Below are positions 62,206 to 64,000 of a stretch of 64,000 nucleotides of DNA, one piece after another. Location of the stretch: contig JAFMSR010000001.1 of NCBI GenBank assembly GCA_022818135.1, positions 4,083,466 through 4,147,465 on the forward strand. The letters are read 5' to 3'. The stretch is from Saxidomus purpurata. Its lineage: Eukaryota > Mollusca > Bivalvia > Venerida > Veneridae. The notes beneath the pieces are model-generated. The model did no database searches and was not told the DNA's origin. It was given only the letters and a program-made list of their open reading frames with translations. Every line of letters begins with the position of its first letter. The first letter of the stretch is position 1. The position numbers and the translations under genes are program-made.

Positions 62206-62376
62206 AAATTTGTAATTAAGTTGTTGCCTCGTCGTTAGTTTACGTTTTTACAATTGGAATTTTATCAATCTGTATCATGAACCGTCTTGGGTGTTTGGGA
62301 TTGAGACACATTACTTTTTAAGTATTTGACATAGTGAATGGCTTATTAAACATTTTTTACAAATAATTTTTTACAG

Positions 62377-64000
62377 AGTTACCTTTCGTAAGCTGCGACC
62401 GTGAAATCGAGTCCATCTTCGGTATCCTGGACATTTATCGCAGGAGCACATTGCACACATGGTAATTTTCTATGTATTGTTTAACAGTATTTGTTTGAGG
62501 TTTTAAAGATAAGAATATTCTTATTAACAGGTTTGCTGGTTTCGCATCTTTCAGCCTTGCGACACCTTATTATAAACTTCGCACGTGCATACATAGCCAC
62601 TTATCCCCAATGTTAACACGTTTCTGATTTATTCGCGATCGATCTACGCCATAACTTATTTTTGCTAAAAGGCGGTATGTCTGTAGTTTCAGGAATGAGT
62701 TGCAAAAAGGTGTCATGTGCACATTGCAGCCATATATAGCAACAGAAGATATTTATGAAACAAAGGTATCTATAAAAAACTGTTTTTTCCTCTAAAATAT
62801 GTATACAATGTTTGTACTTTTACCAACATATTTATATAATGTGTAGGCTTTCCCCAATACTGCTGTTATTGATGGACATGGGTTTATACTCATTTCCCCA
62901 TATCGATACAGTATTTGTATTTGGGATGAAATAAAAGTATTGTTGTTGTTGTTGTAAACGCCTTTCTGCAAACAAGTGCTGGTGATTTAAGTTTCTAAGT
63001 CTGTCCTAAATACTCAGTAACTCAAAAGTGAATGCCTTATTGTCACAGGAAATATTGTCATGTGAGGTGTACTTTAATTTGGTTTCAGTTGCGTTCCTTT
63101 ATGTCATGGGTTTCTTTAGTAGTAGACCAGCAACCAACATTCCTGAGATGAACAGTACTAGACTCCTACATCTTTTGTAAGAATATGTCTGGTACTCGGC
63201 CATGGGAGTGATTGAGCAAAACTAAAGCAATAACTGATTTTCATCAAAAAACCATTGTGACTTATTTGTTCAGACGTGTGGTATTTTGAACTTCGGCAAC
63301 AGTATTGTATTTTATGCCAGGCTGCCAGCTCGTCAGAACAATCTTTAGCAAGTACAGATAAACCAGATAGTGTTGAAATCAGCAGTTCGGACAGAAGTTC
63401 CAGTTATCATTTCCTGGACAGTGACGTGACAGATGATTTAAACAGACACTCGAAATGCCACTTAACAGAGGATGACGTCACCTACACATCAGGGAGTGAT
63501 ACGTCCGACGACTCACGTAGTTATGTTACCCATGAGAAGTACAGTGCAATACCCGACAATGATTCTACAGACGAGTTTGGCCACGACACTGATAGTAATA
63601 GCACGAACGATTCCAACAGTGACATTATTTACCAGTTAAATAGCTTTAGTTCCAACGAGTCTAGCATTATGAAAGAACCGAGGAAAAATAGCTTGACTGC
63701 AAATGGAATACTGAGTAAGTGTGAAAAATACAACAATTAAATGTTCTCATTAATTTCTTACGTCAACTTTTCTCAGCAATAAAAGACTTAATACATTCTC
63801 GTAAGCTTCGGGGATTTTTTGCGACGAAAATAAAGTGCAAATCACTCAGTCTGATTGTCCGCTCTTTGCGACTGTTTATACTTTATTCAATTACATTTCA
63901 TTAAAACTCTTTAGATTATTGTCATACTAAGTAGTTCTTCTTCCAGGGAAATGGGAGTGTACCGAAGACAACCTTCTTTTGAGATACAAACAGATTAAAA
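62377..64000 (+). CDS. Unrecognised Ser/Asp-rich protein, partial
   Basis: Four linked exons on +: 62377 (or 62379)-62461, 62693-62765, 63321-63714 and 63947-64000, the last cut by the window end. Splice borders are TTTTACAG..ATG|GTAATT, TTTCAG|GAATGAG..AAG|GTATCT, ATGCCAG|GCT..CTGA|GTAAGT and TTCCAG|GGA, with phases that agree throughout. The protein reads LPFVSCDREIESIFGILDIY and then RRSTLHTWNELQKGVM, a compact, probably folded part, followed by LQPYIATEDIYETK. Next is a low-complexity stretch of about 130 residues very rich in S, D, N and T with many acidic-directed kinase-type sites. It then returns to a folded-looking RKWECTEDNLLLRYKQIK. I do not recognise the family. The start is unknown (see the tentative exon at 55999). 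Confidence 0.65.
62938..62956. repeat. (TTG)n microsatellite
   Basis: Six or so TTG units in the intron between the second and third exons of the right-edge gene. Confidence 0.9.

Overview
The window is animal nuclear DNA: AT-rich, intron-rich and crowded with old interspersed repeats. The proteins are closest, as far as I can judge from memory, to their vertebrate counterparts. The repeat style (SINEs, TA-flanked MITEs, and many elements with a central tandem array and a (GACGGAC)n-like microsatellite) strongly suggests a mollusc, most likely a bivalve. That taxonomic call is inference.

Layout. 1-2636: no firm gene, one MITE end and 3' flank. 2637-4471 (-): a two-coding-exon riboflavin transporter of the SLC52A/RFVT family. 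4500-12990: intergenic, rich in repeats, including a TA-flanked MITE with 25-bp inverted ends. 12991-37159 (-): a complete 17-exon TECPR2 gene (WD40 plus tectonin beta-propeller autophagy/trafficking protein, about 1,613 residues). I rebuilt it exon by exon with consistent splice phases, and it ends in a conserved-looking LIR motif. It has a coding 60-bp VNTR just after the start and a 2-bp (AT) excess that breaks frame in exon 3. 42939-48900 (+): a complete six-exon GLO1 (glyoxalase I, 185 aa, all four metal ligands present) with a 54-bp minisatellite in intron 5. 52975-54710 (-): the large last exon of a C2H2 zinc-finger protein. 62377-64000 (+): four exons of a Ser/Asp-rich protein I do not recognise, running off the right edge.

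The genes look like independent housekeeping loci. I see no operon or functional cluster.

The most interesting structure is in the repeats. At least six unrelated-looking repeat families share one plan: a subterminal inverted repeat, a short microsatellite, a tandem array of about 145-160-bp units, the matching inverted repeat, a small hairpin, and a terminus reading CTTG or CTAG followed by T. One copy (60171-61834) sits inside a segment that is also present nearby without it (58541-58557). This paralogous empty site fixes its ends and shows insertion into a T run. The plan fits non-autonomous Helitron/Helentron-like elements of the kind reported in bivalves. The family assignment is inference.
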